Made by a program: the position numbers and the translations under genes. Positions 61,353-64,000 of a DNA stretch of 64,000 nucleotides are shown here, in pieces. Positions within the stretch are counted from its first letter, which is position 1. Every line of letters begins with the position of its first letter. The notes under the pieces are model-generated. The model was not told the origin of the DNA and did no database searches. It was given only the letters and a program-made list of their open reading frames with translations. This DNA comes from Verrucomicrobiaceae bacterium. GTDB lineage: Bacteria > Verrucomicrobiota > Verrucomicrobiia > Verrucomicrobiales > Akkermansiaceae. The stretch is taken from NCBI GenBank assembly GCA_027485995.1, contig JAIXPW010000102.1, positions 1-64,000 on the forward strand, written 5' to 3'.

Positions 61353-64000
61353 ATGCGCTTACCGGCAATCGCGTTCGCATCGTTCGCCACATCACTGGCC
61401 GCGGCCGAACCCGGGTTTCCCGCCGGTGTCAAACTCCCGGACAAGGCGCGCGGCGAGGCCGCCATCGCCGCGCTTGGCGCGAGGCTGCCGGAGGTCGCCG
61501 CCTTTCATGGAAAATCCCCGCAACAACTCCGCAGGATTTTCCAGACCGACGATTCCCTCTGGGTGGATCCCGAGGGACAACTTTTCTACGCCTGCGAGCT
61601 GCAACGCGCGCATCACGCCCCTGCGAAACCCGCCGAAATCTCCGCCGCCGAAGTGATCGCCGAGAGCATCGCCCCCACCGACCCATCGCCTTACGACACC
61701 TCGCAGGCTTTCCTCCTGCACAGTCGCCCCGGCGCGAACCGCGTGATCTATCTCGACTTCGACGGACACACGGACAATACGCCCGGATACTGGAAGGTCG
61801 GCGCCGCATCCCCGGCCTACAACATCAGCGGCAATAACGTCGCCATTTTCGAGAACGATGAACGCAACCATATCATCGAGATCTGGCAGCGCGTCGCCGA
61901 GGATTATGCGATGTTCGACATCGACGTCACGACGGAGGAGCCGAACATCGAGGCGTTGAGGAAAACCAGCTCCAGCGATGCCCTGTTCGGCATGCGTTGC
62001 GTCATTGGCGGTAATGGCAGCACCTGGTATGGCGCCAGCGTGGGCGGCGTGGCCTTGTCCGGCACCTTTGATGCCAATCAGGATGTGCCCTGCTGGGTGT
62101 TTCCCGTTGGAGGCACGGGATTCGTCCCGAAAAACGTCGCCGAGGCGGCCAGTCACGAGGTTGGGCACACGCTGGGTCTGGGGCACGATGGTGTGGAGGG
62201 CGGGGATGGTGCCACCCTGGGCCAGGGCAACTGGGCTCCCATCATGGGCAAAAGCTACTACGAGCCGATCACCCAGTGGAGCAAAGGGGAATATGCCAGT
62301 CCTAACAACACCCAGGATGATCTCGCCGTGATGCTCACACAAGGCGCGGTGTATCGTCCGGACGATCACGGCGGCACACTGGCCACCGCGACCAAGCTGA
62401 CAGCCGATTCCAGCACCGCGAGTGTCAGCGGCGTGATCGGGCGCAACACCGACCTCGATTTTTTCCGCGTCGAAGCGGTCAGCGGCTCTTTGGTGATCAA
62501 TATCAAGCCCACACCGTTGGGGGCAAACCTGCGGCTGGAGGTCAAACTTTACGATTCCGGCGGCGCGCTGCTGCAAACCGCCACTTCGGCTGACGTGAGC
62601 GGAGCAAGCAGCGGCGGCACCCGGCCGGTCACGCTCAGCCACACGGTCAGCGCCGGAGTGTTTTATGTTTCCGTGGACGGCATCGGCAATGGCAATCCCC
62701 TCACGACCGGCTACACGGACTACGGCAGTCTCGGTCAATACACTGGTTCGATCAGCGGCGTGGTTCCCGGCGGCTTCACCTGGACCTCCACCACCGCCGG
62801 GACCAAGCAATGGAACACCGCGGGCAACTGGGCGTCCGGCACCGTGCCAAATGCCGCCGGAATCTCCACGCGGGTCAACAACGACATCAGCGGAGCCCAG
62901 ACCATTCAACTTGCCAACGTCACCACGCTCGGCTCCATCGATCTGGGGGATTCCAACAGCACCCACGCCTTCAACCTCGCCGCCAACGGCGGATCGATGG
63001 TTTTCAACAACTCCGGGATTAACGCAAACCTGAGCAAGACGAGCGGCGGCAACGACATCATCTCGGCGCCGGTCTCGCTGGTGGATCGGCTCGTCGTCAC
63101 CCAGTCCGCCTCCGGCGCGCTGACCTTCTCCGGTGGGATCAGCGGCGCGGGAGCATTGACCAAGGGCGGGGCGGGAACCGTCGTCTTCGCCTCGCCTAAC
63201 ACCTACACCGGCGTCACCACGCTCGACGACGGGTTGCTGCTCCTCGACAACGCCAGCGGCCTGCCCGGCGGCATCGACAACACCGTGGGAGCCGGGGAAA
63301 GCGCGCTGGCTTTTGAAGGCGGCGTGCTGGGTCTCGCCACTGGAGACTTCACCCGCCAGATGGGCACGGGAGCCGGTCAGTTGGACTGGGTCAATGGCAG
63401 CGGCGGCTTCGCCGCCTTCGGTTCGGCCCGTCAGGTGAGGCTCAACAACGGCACGGGTTCCTTTTCCTGGAATTCCACGATTCTCGGCACCGGCAATATC
63501 CTGATCCTCAGCCATTCGACAGCCACCCACACGCTGGATTTCCGAAACGGCATCAGCTTCGCCGGACAAAAACGCACCATGCACGTGGAGGATGGCGCCG
63601 CTGCTATAGATGCCACCCTCAGCGGCAAACTCACCGGCGGCACTTCCAGCGGTTTCACCAAAACAGGCCCCGGCGTGCTTTCGCTCACCAATGCGACCAA
63701 CGACTATACCGGCGTCACCACCGTGGCGGATGGCGTCTTGCGCCTGCAACACACCGCCGCGCTGCCCAACGGCAATCTCGAACTCAGCGGCGGCGGCGTG
63801 CTCGGCCTCGGCGCCGCTGATCTAACCGCCCGCACGATCGGCACCGGCGCGGATCAGGTCCAGTGGCTCGGCTCGGGTGGATTCGCAGCATTCGGGGCAA
63901 ACCGCGCGGTGAGATTCACCCCCGATCCTAACACCTCCATCAACTGGACGGATTTCATCGGCACCGGCCGGGTCCTCGTCCTCAGCCATGACACGGCCGA
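61353..64000 (+). CDS. Zinc metalloprotease-PATR surface protein, C-terminus beyond window
   Basis: An open frame of 882 codons that continues past the right edge. It begins with signal peptide MRLPAIAFASFATSLAAA. The protease domain carries HEVGHTLGLGH at residues 268-278, the HExxHxxGxxH zinc motif of metzincins, followed by the Met-turn-like PIMG. A PPC-like domain follows (DLDFFRVEAVSGSLVINIKP). From about residue 470 there are PATR repeats (LTKGGAGTVVFASPNTYTGVTTL). No N-terminal propeptide cysteine switch is evident. It starts 42 bp after the preceding PATR gene. Secreted or surface protease, perhaps for maturing neighbours or feeding; substrate unknown. Confidence 0.88.
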   Translation, partial: MRLPAIAFASFATSLAAAEPGFPAGVKLPDKARGEAAIAALGARLPEVAAFHGKSPQQLRRIFQTDDSLWVDPEGQLFYACELQRAHHAPAKPAEISAAEVIAESIAPTDPSPYDTSQAFLLHSRPGANRVIYLDFDGHTDNTPGYWKVGAASPAYNISGNNVAIFENDERNHIIEIWQRVAEDYAMFDIDVTTEEPNIEALRKTSSSDALFGMRCVIGGNGSTWYGASVGGVALSGTFDANQDVPCWVFPVGGTGFVPKNVAEAASHEVGHTLGLGHDGVEGGDGATLGQGNWAPIMGKSYYEPITQWSKGEYASPNNTQDDLAVMLTQGAVYRPDDHGGTLATATKLTADSSTASVSGVIGRNTDLDFFRVEAVSGSLVINIKPTPLGANLRLEVKLYDSGGALLQTATSADVSGASSGGTRPVTLSHTVSAGVFYVSVDGIGNGNPLTTGYTDYGSLGQYTGSISGVVPGGFTWTSTTAGTKQWNTAGNWASGTVPNAAGISTRVNNDISGAQTIQLANVTTLGSIDLGDSNSTHAFNLAANGGSMVFNNSGINANLSKTSGGNDIISAPVSLVDRLVVTQSASGALTFSGGISGAGALTKGGAGTVVFASPNTYTGVTTLDDGLLLLDNASGLPGGIDNTVGAGESALAFEGGVLGLATGDFTRQMGTGAGQLDWVNGSGGFAAFGSARQVRLNNGTGSFSWNSTILGTGNILILSHSTATHTLDFRNGISFAGQKRTMHVEDGAAAIDATLSGKLTGGTSSGFTKTGPGVLSLTNATNDYTGVTTVADGVLRLQHTAALPNGNLELSGGGVLGLGAADLTARTIGTGADQVQWLGSGGFAAFGANRAVRFTPDPNTSINWTDFIGTGRVLVLSHDTA

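Noticed and set aside
61392..63752. A 786-codon open frame antisense to the metalloprotease-PATR gene
   Set aside because: The plus strand has signal peptide, zinc motif and repeats in one frame; the antisense product is a low-complexity mirror of these repeats.

Overview
The window reads as chromosomal DNA of a GC-rich member of the Verrucomicrobiota, probably near Luteolibacter or Haloferula. That placement is an inference from gene content. It rests on PVC-type heme-binding proteins, many Cys-type sulfatases, very large extracellular proteins built of autotransporter-associated beta-strand repeats (called PATR repeats below), a verrucomicrobial-style ECF sigma/anti-sigma pair and DUF6797-like modules. 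No ribosomal RNA, insertion sequence or CRISPR array was seen.

Layout. 1-10.7 kb holds ordinary functions: dapF (cut by the window edge), a Uma2-type nuclease gene, trpA, manA, a large PVC heme protein, an L,D-transpeptidase lipoprotein, a small BamE-like lipoprotein, a pterin dehydratase-like protein, a VC0807-like membrane protein, class II fructose-bisphosphate aldolase and tRNA-Tyr. Several clear hairpin terminators lie between them.

10.7-18 kb, directly after tRNA-Tyr, holds a two-gene operon with an ATGA overlap. It encodes an M48-type metallopeptidase and an 1820-residue protein with a kinase-like N-terminus, a DUF4011-like region, a superfamily 1 helicase, a restriction-endonuclease-like domain and a WGR domain. 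This is the best candidate for a poorly described system in the window, most likely defence against foreign DNA or RNA.

18-64 kb looks like a locus for degrading and sensing sulfated or pectin-like polysaccharides. It contains a PL4 rhamnogalacturonan lyase fused to PATR repeats, flanked by two broken gene relics. It also holds an ECF sigma/anti-sigma pair, four sulfatases, two alpha/beta hydrolases and four heme or beta-propeller proteins. A small jelly-roll protein recurs as a domain inside a giant PATR protein. There are three complete PATR giants (the PL4 fusion is one of them) and a fourth, a metalloprotease-PATR protein cut by the right edge. In the middle sits a histidine kinase with a sugar-binding-like sensor domain and its NarL-type regulator, with related palindromes on both sides. 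Two cassettes, 26.6-46.3 kb and 49.5-61.3 kb, carry the same ingredients in different fusions.

Working model (inference): the ECF pair and the two-component system sense extracellular glycans. Secreted sulfatases, esterases and lyases strip and cut the polymer. Periplasmic heme and propeller proteins may oxidise released sugars. The PATR giants form the surface scaffold that carries catalytic domains.
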